Origin: DASQTB01 sp035642095
GTDB taxonomy: Bacteria; Actinomycetota; UBA4738; CALAEC01
DNA: 14,538 nucleotides
Assembly: GCA_035642095.1 (NCBI GenBank)
Contig: DASQTB010000132.1
Location: forward strand, 1-14,538
Reading direction: 5' to 3'
The position numbers and the translations under genes are program-made. A model generated the notes under the pieces. That model had not been told where the DNA came from, did not search any database, and was given only the letters and a program-made list of their open reading frames with translations. Shown here piece after piece: positions 7,384-14,210 of this stretch. The first letter of the stretch is position 1; each line of letters starts with the position of its first letter.

Positions 7384-8346
7384 CTACGAGGCTGTGCCGG
7401 GAGCCTCGGGGAATGACAACTCGCCCCGGGCCCGGAGCTCCTGGGGCAGCAGGGCGGCGTACATCGAGGCGTGCGCCGGCGTCTCGACACCCGCCTCGCG
7501 ACCGAGCCGCACCACGGCGCCGTTCCACTCCTCCAGCTCGGACCGTCGGCCGGCCAGGATATCCCGCTGCATGGACGAGGTGCCGTGGGGCTCCAGCCCG
7601 TCGACGAGCCGCATCCGCTCGGCCACGACCTCATCCCGGATCGAAACGCCCCGAGCCCGGGCCACCTCGACCACCTCGCGCATCGCATCCTCCAACAGCC
7701 GCCGACTCTCCGGGACGCTCCGAAAGGCGCCCATCGGCGCCCGGGTCACGGCGCCCACCCCACCGGTCGCCGTGATGAAGGCGAACTTCTCCCACAGGGC
7801 GACGTGGATCTCCGTGGTCGCCTCGACCCGGAGTCCACGGCATCGGCGAAGGGTCTCCTCCAGCCGGCGGACCCGCTCGGTCATGCTCCCGGCGAGCTCC
7901 CCGAACGTTACCCACGGATCCGCGCCCGTGTGTCGGATCCGGCCGGGGCCGACCAGGAACGAGATCATCCCGCAGAGACCGCCGAGCACGCGCTCCCGGC
8001 CCAGCGCCTCGGCCAGGACATCGGCCGCCTCCACCCCGTTGAGGACGGGGAGCACGGTCGTCTCCGGACCCACCATCGGCCCCAGGGCCCTGGCCGCCTC
8101 CCGGAGCTGCCAAGTCTTCGTGGCCACGATCACCGAGTCGGCCGGCCCCGCCTCCGCCGGATCGTCGGTAGCCAGCGCGGGACGGACCTCCGCATCGCCG
8201 GCGATGCTCTCCAGGCGGAGCCCATGCCGACGGATGGCCTCCAGGTGCGCACCCCGGGCGATGAGGACCACCTCCTGCCCGGCCTCGGCCAGCCGGGCAC
8301 CGAGGTACCCGCCGACCCCGCCCGTGCCGAAGATCGCCATGCGCAC
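7384..8346 (-). CDS. 2-dehydropantoate 2-reductase (ApbA/PanE) family oxidoreductase
   Basis: The 320-aa NAD(P)H-dependent reductase has an N-terminal Rossmann fold (GTGGVGGYLG, residues 7-16), LNG at 102-104, and a C-terminal helical domain. The family's catalytic lysine is K187 in LWEKF, and S257 and E270 match substrate-site residues of E. coli PanE. The two asparagines that follow the lysine in true PanE (N180 and N184 in E. coli) are Ile and Gly here, so the substrate may not be ketopantoate. No pantothenate genes are nearby. The start is GTG at 8346, which gives the usual MRxAIFG opening; ATG at 8340 is an alternative. It sits 16 bp after argF and 11 bp before polX in the same run. Confidence 0.85.
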   Translation of the reverse strand: MRMAIFGTGGVGGYLGARLAEAGQEVVLIARGAHLEAIRRHGLRLESIAGDAEVRPALATDDPAEAGPADSVIVATKTWQLREAARALGPMVGPETTVLPVLNGVEAADVLAEALGRERVLGGLCGMISFLVGPGRIRHTGADPWVTFGELAGSMTERVRRLEETLRRCRGLRVEATTEIHVALWEKFAFITATGGVGAVTRAPMGAFRSVPESRRLLEDAMREVVEVARARGVSIRDEVVAERMRLVDGLEPHGTSSMQRDILAGRRSELEEWNGAVVRLGREAGVETPAHASMYAALLPQELRARGELSFPEAPGTAS

Positions 8347-8362
8347 CGGAGTGGTGGTGAGG

Positions 8363-9283
8363 CTACTCGGCTCCGAGGAGCCAGAGCAACAGGGCCTTCT
8401 GGGTGTGGAGGCGGTTCTCGGCCTGATCCCACACCACCGAGTGAGGCCCGTCGATCACATCGTCCGTGATCTCCTCACCCCGATGGGCGGGGAGGCAGTG
8501 GAGGACGATGACGTCGTCCGCCGCGCGGTCGACGGAGGCGCCATCGAGGCGGTAGGGGGTGAACACCAGGACCCGCTCGTCGTGCTCCCGTTCCTGGCCC
8601 ATGGAGGCCCAGACATCCGTGTAGAGGATGTCGGCGTCCTCGGCCGCCGCCTTGGGGTCGTTCGTGACCTCGACCGATCCCCCGGTGAGGCCGGCGATCT
8701 CGGTGGCCCGCTCGACCACCTGGGGGATGGGCTCGAAGCCCGGCGGCGTGGCCACCCGAACCCGCATCCCAAGCATCGTGCCGCCGAGGAGGAGCGAATG
8801 GGCCACGTTGTTGCCGTCTCCCAGGTAGGCGATCGTCCGGTCCTTCGCCTGCCGCTTCTTCTCCTGGACCGTCAGCAGGTCGGCCAGGATCTGGCACGGG
8901 TGCTCGTAATCAGACAGCGAGTTGACGACCGGGACGGAGGCTCCCGCGGCCAGGGCCTCCAGGCGCTCCTGGCCGAAGGTTCGGAGGACGAGGGCGTCGC
9001 AGTACCGGGACAGCACCCGCCCGGTGTCCTCGATCGTCTCCCCTCGCCCCAGTTGGAGCTCCGACGACGAAAGTGCCAGCGGATGCCCCCCCAGAGCCGC
9101 CACGCCGACCTCGAACGAGACGCGGGTTCGGGTGGAGGGCTTCTCGAAGATCAGGGCCACCGCTCGGCCGTTGAGGCGGGAGGCGTAGTCTTCCGGCGAC
9201 TGCTTCACCTTGGCGGCGAGCTCCAGCAGGTGCCCGAGCTCGTCCGGGGTGACGTCGTCGATCGACAGGAAATGCCGGGGCAC
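8363..9283 (-). CDS. argF: Ornithine carbamoyltransferase
   Basis: The 306-aa enzyme joins ornithine and carbamoyl phosphate to make citrulline in arginine synthesis. The carbamoyl-phosphate site STRTR is at 50-54. HPCQ in the DYEHPCQILADLL stretch and HCLPAHRGEEIT near the C-terminus identify the ornithine rather than aspartate enzyme. The length is typical. The start is GTG at 9283. A purine-rich GAGGA lies about 12 nt upstream, which is far, and TAGACT ends 6 nt before the GTG, which suits a leaderless start. No other arg gene is in the window: argCJBD, argR, argG and argH are absent, so this argF is detached from its usual cluster. It follows arsR by 26 bp. Confidence 0.96.
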   Translation of the reverse strand: MPRHFLSIDDVTPDELGHLLELAAKVKQSPEDYASRLNGRAVALIFEKPSTRTRVSFEVGVAALGGHPLALSSSELQLGRGETIEDTGRVLSRYCDALVLRTFGQERLEALAAGASVPVVNSLSDYEHPCQILADLLTVQEKKRQAKDRTIAYLGDGNNVAHSLLLGGTMLGMRVRVATPPGFEPIPQVVERATEIAGLTGGSVEVTNDPKAAAEDADILYTDVWASMGQEREHDERVLVFTPYRLDGASVDRAADDVIVLHCLPAHRGEEITDDVIDGPHSVVWDQAENRLHTQKALLLWLLGAE

Positions 9284-9289
9284 GGGCCG

Positions 9290-9295
9290 AGTCTA
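9290..9295 (-). promoter_or_regulatory. Possible -10 of argF with leaderless-type spacing
   Basis: TAGACT on the minus strand is followed by 6 nt and then the argF GTG. No -35 is evident because the upstream bases are GC-only. If real, argF has its own promoter inside the run; otherwise it depends on read-through from arsR. Confidence 0.3.
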
Positions 9296-9309
9296 TCCTC
9301 CGCCGGCGC

Positions 9310-9630
9310 TCACCGCCGCCCGAGGTGGCGTCGGAGAGCCTCCAACCGGTCGTCCCACTCCGAACCCACCGACGCCATCCACGACACCGCTTCGGCCAGC
9401 GGACCCGGCGTGAGGCGATACCGCCGCTCCCGGCCCGATCGCCGGCCCGAGACCAGCCCCGCCTCCTCCAGCATGGCCAGGTGCTTGGCCACCGCCTGCC
9501 GGCTCACCGGCAGAGAGCCGGCCAGCTCGGTGGCCGACGACGGGCCTCGCCGGGACAGCTGGTCGATCACCCGGCGGCGGGTCGGATCGGCCAGTGCCGC
9601 GAACACCTCCGCCGAGCGATCCACCGTCAT
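9310..9630 (-). CDS. ArsR-family winged-helix transcriptional repressor
   Basis: The 106-aa DNA-binding protein is a single winged helix-turn-helix domain. It has the ALADPTRRRVIDQL opening and the recognition helix region VSRQAVAKHLAMLEEAGLV (about residues 42-60), then the wing with GRERRYRL. It has no cysteine, so the thiol metal site of true ArsR/SmtB sensors is absent. It belongs to the type paired with AHSA1/SRPBCC proteins. Its ATG overlaps the stop of the SRPBCC gene as ATGA, so the two are translationally coupled. Twin palindromes upstream of the pair (10025-10040 and 10070-10085) are the obvious candidate binding sites, which would make it autoregulatory. The inducer is unknown. Confidence 0.9.
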   Translation of the reverse strand: MTVDRSAEVFAALADPTRRRVIDQLSRRGPSSATELAGSLPVSRQAVAKHLAMLEEAGLVSGRRSGRERRYRLTPGPLAEAVSWMASVGSEWDDRLEALRRHLGRR

Positions 9631-10007
9631 CGCGTCGCCTGGAGCTCCGGGATTCGAGCGTAGGTGGGCCCCCATTCGGTCACGGTGAGCACCGAGCCGG
9701 TCCCGGCCGGCTCGAGCGCCAGCTCGATGCGGCCCGACCCGATGACCACCGTGCGTCCGTCCGGCAGCCGCTCGATCGGCAGCCACCGGAGCGTAAGACG
9801 CCTGCCGGGCTCGACCGTCTCGACCACCGCGCCCCTCTCCCTGTCGTCCGGCCACCGGAATGTCGCCCTGGACCCCGGCTCCGGCCGAAGGTCGCTGGTG
9901 GCCCCGAACCACTCGGAGATCCGGCGGCCCTCCGACAGCGCCGGCCAGACCTCTTCCGGAGGGAGGGGGAGCTCGATCCGTCTCTCCACCCGGTCCACGC
10001 CCACCAC
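9627..10007 (-). CDS. SRPBCC (AHSA1-like) domain protein, partner of the ArsR repressor
   Basis: The 126-aa protein is a single START/Bet v1-like fold. It shows the opening VERRIELPLPPEEVWPAL, the ISEWFGA segment and the late WGP turn seen in AHSA1-like proteins. The family binds small hydrophobic ligands in a cavity; it often accompanies an ArsR-type regulator, but roles are mostly unknown. The GTG start at 10007 is chosen because AGGAG lies 8 nt upstream. A longer frame from a TTG at 10073 would begin inside the promoter and operator region. It is first in the six-gene minus-strand run and overlaps arsR by 4 bp. Confidence 0.82.
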   Translation of the reverse strand: MVGVDRVERRIELPLPPEEVWPALSEGRRISEWFGATSDLRPEPGSRATFRWPDDRERGAVVETVEPGRRLTLRWLPIERLPDGRTVVIGSGRIELALEPAGTGSVLTVTEWGPTYARIPELQATR

Positions 10008-10015
10008 CCAACGGT

Positions 10016-10020
10016 CTCCT
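10016..10020 (-). promoter_or_regulatory. Ribosome binding site fixing the SRPBCC start
   Basis: AGGAG on the minus strand lies 8 nt before the GTG at 10007, and 11 nt before a second GTG at 10004. It excludes the longer TTG-initiated reading. Confidence 0.6.
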
Positions 10021-10024
10021 GTTC

Positions 10025-10040
10025 GCAACCCCGCGGTTGC
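10025..10040. promoter_or_regulatory. Operator copy 1, GCAACC-N4-GGTTGC
   Basis: This is a perfect inverted repeat with centre CCGC; the arms extend to 7 bp (10024-10041). It overlaps the clpP -35 and lies in the predicted 5' leader of the SRPBCC/arsR transcript. It is the likely site for the adjacent ArsR-type repressor. Confidence 0.7.
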
Positions 10041-10066
10041 GTCTCCGTGCTTCTTCGCGGTACCAT
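10037..10066 (+). promoter_or_regulatory. Candidate clpP promoter
   Basis: TTGCGT (10037-10042), an 18-bp spacer and TACCAT (10061-10066) lie on the plus strand. The predicted start near 10073 falls inside operator copy 2 and leaves a ~30-nt leader that includes the clpP ribosome binding site. The -35 shares four bases with operator copy 1. Confidence 0.5.
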
Positions 10067-10090
10067 AGCGCAACCGGGCGGTTGCCTGAA
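10062..10090 (-). promoter_or_regulatory. Candidate promoter of the SRPBCC/arsR run
   Basis: TTCAGG (10090-10085), a 17-bp spacer and TATGGT (10067-10062) lie on the minus strand. Its -10 overlaps that of the clpP promoter, so the two cannot be occupied together. Operator copy 2 fills nearly all of its spacer. The -35 match is modest. Confidence 0.4.
10070..10085. promoter_or_regulatory. Operator copy 2, GCAACC-N4-GGTTGC
   Basis: This is a second perfect copy of the inverted repeat, with centre GGGC, 45 bp centre to centre from copy 1. It covers the predicted clpP transcription start and the spacer of the opposite-facing promoter. Confidence 0.7.
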
Positions 10091-10096
10091 AGGAGG
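10091..10096 (+). promoter_or_regulatory. Ribosome binding site fixing the clpP GTG start
   Basis: AGGAGG, a full Shine-Dalgarno match, lies 6 nt before the GTG at 10103. It excludes longer in-frame readings that would pass through the promoter region. Confidence 0.85.
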
Positions 10097-10102
10097 CGAA
10101 CA

Positions 10103-10735
10103 GTGGCCGACCCTGTCCCGACCGTGATCGAGTCGACCGCTCGAGGCGAGCGATCGTTCGACATCTACTCCCGGCTCCTGAAGGACCGCATCGTCGTCCT
10201 CGGCTCGCCGATCGACGACGAGGTGGCCAACCTGGTCACCGCCCAGATGCTCCACCTCGAAGCCGAGGACCCGGAACGGGACATCAACGTGTACATCAAC
10301 TCGCCGGGCGGCTCGGGGCTGGCCCTGTACGACACGATCCAGTGCATCCGACCGGACGTGTCGACCATCTGCGTGGGCCAGGCCGCGTCGGCGGCCGCGG
10401 TCCTCCTCGCCGGAGGGAGCCAGGGAAAGCGATTCGCCCTCCCCCACGCCCGGATGCTGATCCACCAGCCCCACGGAGAGCTCGGCGGCCGGGCCGCGGA
10501 CATCGAGATCCACGCCCGGGAGGCGCTCCGGCAGCGCCGGGAGATCGACGAGATCCTGGCCCGGCACACCGGCCAGCCCGTGCAGAAGGTCCACGACGAC
10601 ACCGATCGGGACTTCATCCTCTCGGCGGAAGAGGCCGTGGAGTACGGCCTGATCGACGACGTCCTAGCCGGCCCGCCCCACGTTTTCCGGGTCCCCGGCC
10701 GTCCATCCGGCAACGGCCAGGCCCGGCCGGGCTAG
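10103..10735 (+). CDS. clpP: ATP-dependent Clp protease proteolytic subunit
   Basis: The 210-aa serine peptidase forms the tetradecameric chamber that degrades proteins unfolded by ClpX or ClpC. The triad is complete: S96 in GQAAS, H121 in IHQPHG, and D170 in DRDFILSAEEA. NSPGG (residues 66-70) forms the oxyanion region, and the SFDIYSRLLKDRIVVLG opening is typical. The start is GTG at 10103, fixed by AGGAGG 6 nt upstream. Many actinobacteria carry adjacent clpP1-clpP2 with clpX nearby; here clpP stands alone, so a second subunit, if needed, is elsewhere. Its promoter lies between twin operator palindromes facing the SRPBCC/arsR genes. Its TAG overlaps the pheT stop within CTAG. Confidence 0.95.
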   Translation: MADPVPTVIESTARGERSFDIYSRLLKDRIVVLGSPIDDEVANLVTAQMLHLEAEDPERDINVYINSPGGSGLALYDTIQCIRPDVSTICVGQAASAAAVLLAGGSQGKRFALPHARMLIHQPHGELGGRAADIEIHAREALRQRREIDEILARHTGQPVQKVHDDTDRDFILSAEEAVEYGLIDDVLAGPPHVFRVPGRPSGNGQARPG

Positions 10736-13110
10736 CCGGAGCGGAGCCGGGCCCCGAACTCGGCCTGGAGCCGCTCGGCGATCGACCGGACCACTGCGTC
10801 GGCCTCCTCGTCGGTCAGCGTGCGGTCGGGGGCCCGGAGATCGAGGGCGAAGGCCAGGCTCCGGGTCCCGGCAGGAAGGGGATCGCCCTCGAACACATCG
10901 AAGAGCACCACCCGGTCGAGGAGGGGTCCACCGGCCTGCTCGAGCGTGGTCCGAACCTCGCCGGCCGGCACCCGGGCCCCAACCACGAAGGCCACGTCCC
11001 GGCGGAGCGGCGGGAACCGGGACAGCTCGCGGTACCCGGGCTCGGCCAGAGCCGCCTCGACCACCGGGGCCAGACGGAGCTCGAACGCCGTCACCCGCCC
11101 GACCAGGTCGAAGGCCCCTCCGATCCGGGGATGCAGCTCGCCGAGCTCACCCGCCAGCTCTGTGCCGATGAGGACGGTGGCCGACCTCCCCGGATGCCAG
11201 AGACCATGTGGTGGCCCGCCGAGCGACCAGCCGGCCACGCCCATCCCGTCCAGGAGGTGCTCCAGGATCCCCTTGCCGTCGAGGAAATCCTGCTCCCGGC
11301 GATCGGCCGGCCACTGCTCGGCTGCCGGGCCGGTGAGGATCACGGCCACCCGTTCCTCCTCGTCGGGCCGGGCCCCGGTGGCAGCGAAGACGGTCCCCAC
11401 CTCGAACAGGCGCACCGAGGTCCTCCGGTGGCCGACGTTCCGCCGGGCCGCCCGGAGGAGCCCTGGAAGGAGGCTGGCCCGAAGGAAGCCGTCCTCTTCC
11501 GAGATCGGGTTGGCGATCCGGAGTGGCGGCCGGGCCAGGGCCGATACCTCCGCATCGCCGGCCGGACCGAACGAGTAGGACAGGGCCTCGTACATGCCCG
11601 CCCCGGACAGCAGATCGCGGATCTGCCTCCGGAGCCGGTGAAACCGGTCCAGGCCACCGGCCTGCCGGACCCCGGGGAGCGTCGACGGGATGCGTCCGTA
11701 CCCGGTGATCCGCCCCACTTCCTCGATCAGATCGACCTCTCGCTCCAGGTCGACCCGATGCCCGGGGATCTCGGCCACCACCCGACCGTCCTCCTCGGTG
11801 GCCGGGATCAGCAGGCGGCCCAGGGCCTGGCGAACGTCGGACGGGACCACGGGCACGCCGAGGAGGGCGCTGGCCCGATCGGAGCGCACGGCCACGGTCC
11901 TCCGGGTCGGAACCTCACCGACGTCGACCGCTCCCTCCAGGGCGGTTCCGCCCGACCATGCCGCGATCATCGCGGCGGCTCGATCGGCCGCGGCTTCGAC
12001 GCCCTCCGGATCGACGCCACGGTCGAACCGCGTCGACGCGTCCGTCCGCAGGCCCAGACGTCGTGACGTCCGGAAGACGCTCACCGGCTGGAACCGAGCC
12101 GACTCGAGGAGCACGTCGGAGGTGGCCCCGGTGACCTCGGTGTCGGCGCCGCCGATAACGCCGGCCACCGCCACGGGGCGGTCGCGGTCGGCGATCAGGA
12201 GATCGTCCTCGGTGAACGAGCGCTCCGCGCCGTCCAGCGTGGTCAGCCTCTCCCCCTCCGACGCCCGCCGAACGACGATCCCTGGCCCGGCCAAAAGATG
12301 GAGATCGAAGGCGTGGAGCGGCTGTCCGACCTCCAGCATCACGTAGTTCGTGGCGTCAACGACGTTCGACCGGGGACGTATCCCGGCCGCGGCGAGTCGA
12401 ACCTGGGCCCCGAGCGGGGACGGAGCGATCGAGACGCCCCGGATCACCCGGGCCAGGTACCGGGGGCACTTCTCCCGGTCGGTGACCTCGACCGTCACCA
12501 CGTCCTCGGCCCGTCCCGGACCGCCCGTCGCCTCCGCCCGCGGCACCCGGAGCTCGTCGCCGGTCATGGCGGCCACCTCCCTGGCCACGCCGACGATCGA
12601 CAGGAGGTCCGCTCGGTTCGCCAGGACCTCGAGATCGATCACGGCCTGGTCCAGCTCGAGGGCTTCCTTGAGGTCGGCGCCCGGATCGAGGTCCCCGGGG
12701 AGGATCAGGATCCCTCCGTGATCGCCCGAGATGGCCAGTTCTTTCGGAGAGCAGAGCATCCCCTCGGAAAGCACGCCACGGATGTCTCGGCGTTCCAGCT
12801 TTCCTTCGAACCCCGGGAGCGTGGCACCGGGCGGTGCATAGGGGACCACGTCTCCGGGGGCCATGTTCCGGACGCCCACCACCACCTCGTGCTGACCGCC
12901 ACCGTCGTCCACCACGATCCGGCACAGCCGATCCGCTCCGGGATGATCCGACACCTCGAGGACCCGACCGACTCGAACGCCCATCAGGCCCTCCCAGGGA
13001 CGGATGATCCGGTCCACGGGCAGACCGTGCATCGTCATCCGCTCGGCCAGGTCCTCGACCGGTCCGGACACTGGCGTGTACTCCCGGAGCCACGACAACG
13101 GGACGCGCAT
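10732..13110 (-). CDS. pheT: Phenylalanine--tRNA ligase beta subunit
   Basis: This 792-aa subunit of the (alpha-beta)2 synthetase binds tRNA-Phe and edits mischarged Tyr-tRNA. The domain order is standard: MRVPLSWLREY opening, EMAP-like tRNA-binding OB fold (~40-150), B3/B4 editing domain (~205-375), B5 (~400-470), a catalytic-like core (~480-680), and a C-terminal FDX-ACB anticodon-binding domain (~698-791, starting at LSRFPPLRRDVAF). The length is normal for bacteria. The ATG at 13110 follows the pheS stop by 3 bp, with GGGAGG inside the pheS end as its ribosome binding site, so pheS and pheT form one operon. Its TAG overlaps the stop of the convergent clpP. Confidence 0.97.
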   Translation of the reverse strand: MRVPLSWLREYTPVSGPVEDLAERMTMHGLPVDRIIRPWEGLMGVRVGRVLEVSDHPGADRLCRIVVDDGGGQHEVVVGVRNMAPGDVVPYAPPGATLPGFEGKLERRDIRGVLSEGMLCSPKELAISGDHGGILILPGDLDPGADLKEALELDQAVIDLEVLANRADLLSIVGVAREVAAMTGDELRVPRAEATGGPGRAEDVVTVEVTDREKCPRYLARVIRGVSIAPSPLGAQVRLAAAGIRPRSNVVDATNYVMLEVGQPLHAFDLHLLAGPGIVVRRASEGERLTTLDGAERSFTEDDLLIADRDRPVAVAGVIGGADTEVTGATSDVLLESARFQPVSVFRTSRRLGLRTDASTRFDRGVDPEGVEAAADRAAAMIAAWSGGTALEGAVDVGEVPTRRTVAVRSDRASALLGVPVVPSDVRQALGRLLIPATEEDGRVVAEIPGHRVDLEREVDLIEEVGRITGYGRIPSTLPGVRQAGGLDRFHRLRRQIRDLLSGAGMYEALSYSFGPAGDAEVSALARPPLRIANPISEEDGFLRASLLPGLLRAARRNVGHRRTSVRLFEVGTVFAATGARPDEEERVAVILTGPAAEQWPADRREQDFLDGKGILEHLLDGMGVAGWSLGGPPHGLWHPGRSATVLIGTELAGELGELHPRIGGAFDLVGRVTAFELRLAPVVEAALAEPGYRELSRFPPLRRDVAFVVGARVPAGEVRTTLEQAGGPLLDRVVLFDVFEGDPLPAGTRSLAFALDLRAPDRTLTDEEADAVVRSIAERLQAEFGARLRSG

Positions 13111-13113
13111 CCC

Positions 13114-14169
13114 TCACGCCCTCCCGGCGACCTGGGACAGGAACCGGACGTCACCCTCGTAGTACATCCGGATGTCGGGCACCCCATGGCGGAGCATGGC
13201 GATGCGCTCGATACCGAGGCCGGCCGCGAATCCCGTGTACCGCTCGGGATCGATGCCGGTGTTCTCGAAGAGCGCCGGGTGCACCATTCCCGCCCCCAGG
13301 ATCTCGATCCATCCGTTGCCGCACACCCGGCATCCGCCGCCGCCGCACAGGAAACAGGAGACGTCCACGCCGGCGCCGGGCTCCACAAAGGGAAAGTAGT
13401 CAGGGTAGATCCGGATCCGCTGATCGGGGCCGAACAGCGCTCGAGCGAACGCCTCGAGCGTCCCCTTCATATCGGCCAGCGACAGGCCCTCGTCCACGGC
13501 CAGGATCTCCACCTGGTTGAAGACGGGGAGATGGGTGGCGTCCGGGGTATCGCGCCGGAAGCACCGGCCCGGGATCACCACGTAGATCGGCGGTTCCTGG
13601 GACTCCATCGTCCGGATCTGCACCGGTGAGGTGTGCGTTCGGAGGACGAGGTCGTCCCTTCCGGGTACGTCGGGGTACACGGTGTCCTGGGTGAGGCGGG
13701 CGGGATGATCCGGAGGGAAGTTCAGGGCGTCGAAGTTGTACCACTCGGTCTCGAGCTCGGGTCCCTCGCTGACCCGGTAGCCGAGGCTGACGAAGGCGTC
13801 CACGACCTCACGCTCGATCTCGGTAAGGGCGTGCAGGCCACCCGGGGGTGGACGCCGGCCGGGAAGCGTGACGTCGATCCGATCGGCTTCGGCCACGGCG
13901 TCGTCCGCCTGGGCTCGCAGCGCCGCCTCGCGCTCGGCCACGGCCCCGCGGAGGGCCTCGAACGTCTCGTTGACCGCTCGCCCGACGTCCGGCCGGTCAT
14001 CGGCGGGGAGCCGTCCCAGCTCGCGTTGGACCTTGGCCACCTGAGCCCTGCGCCCCAGGACCATCACCTCGAGCTGACGCAGAGCGTCGAGGTCTGCGGC
14101 GCCATGGACGGCCGCCACGCCGTCCCTCCGGGCGTCCTCCAGGATACGCAAGGCCTCGGCTCGATCCAT
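13114..14169 (-). CDS. pheS: Phenylalanine--tRNA ligase alpha subunit
   Basis: The 351-aa catalytic class II subunit attaches phenylalanine to tRNA-Phe. An N-terminal coiled-coil arm (~1-95) is followed by the catalytic domain. Its motifs are THTSPVQIRTM (178-188), motif 2 in GRCFRRDTPDATHLPVFNQVE (201-221), and motif 3 in the AAGLGIERIAML stretch (315-325). A four-cysteine knuckle, C272-x2-C275-x4-C280-x2-C283, just before GWIEILGAGMVHP probably binds zinc; this form occurs in several bacterial groups but not in E. coli PheS. The ATG at 14169 gives the normal N-terminus. There is no Shine-Dalgarno, but TACACT ends 8 nt upstream, so the mRNA may be leaderless. It is divergent from an SRPBCC gene. 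Confidence 0.97.
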   Translation of the reverse strand: MDRAEALRILEDARRDGVAAVHGAADLDALRQLEVMVLGRRAQVAKVQRELGRLPADDRPDVGRAVNETFEALRGAVAEREAALRAQADDAVAEADRIDVTLPGRRPPPGGLHALTEIEREVVDAFVSLGYRVSEGPELETEWYNFDALNFPPDHPARLTQDTVYPDVPGRDDLVLRTHTSPVQIRTMESQEPPIYVVIPGRCFRRDTPDATHLPVFNQVEILAVDEGLSLADMKGTLEAFARALFGPDQRIRIYPDYFPFVEPGAGVDVSCFLCGGGGCRVCGNGWIEILGAGMVHPALFENTGIDPERYTGFAAGLGIERIAMLRHGVPDIRMYYEGDVRFLSQVAGRA

Positions 14170-14177
14170 GGACGGCT

Positions 14178-14183
14178 AGTGTA
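14178..14183 (-). promoter_or_regulatory. -10 element of pheS, leaderless-type spacing
   Basis: TACACT on the minus strand is followed by 8 nt and then the pheS ATG. No -35 match is visible. The space leaves no room for a T-box or attenuator leader for this synthetase operon. Confidence 0.45.
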
Positions 14184-14210
14184 CGGGGGTTCCGTTCGTG
14201 CCTGCCCCCG
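14184..14210 (+). repeat. Inverted repeat enclosing the start of the last gene
   Basis: CGGGGG (14184-14189) and CCCCCG (14205-14210) flank 15 nt that include the GTG at 14198. The G run is also the only Shine-Dalgarno-like sequence for that gene, so a hairpin in the mRNA would hide it. The arms are simple G and C runs, so chance is possible in this GC-rich DNA. Confidence 0.3.

Noticed and set aside
5771..9688. A very long plus-strand open frame of about 1305 codons
   Set aside because: It is antisense to polX, the reductase, argF and arsR, all with clear family motifs. Its translation is rich in Arg, Pro and Gly with no recognisable domain, as expected from the high GC content.
10008..10073. 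N-terminal extension of the SRPBCC protein from a TTG at 10073
   Set aside because: It would start inside operator copy 2 and run through the promoter; the GTG at 10007 has AGGAG at 8 nt.
10342..12066. A plus-strand open frame of about 574 codons overlapping clpP and antisense to pheT
   Set aside because: clpP and pheT both have complete motifs in their own frames; this frame has only low-complexity sequence.
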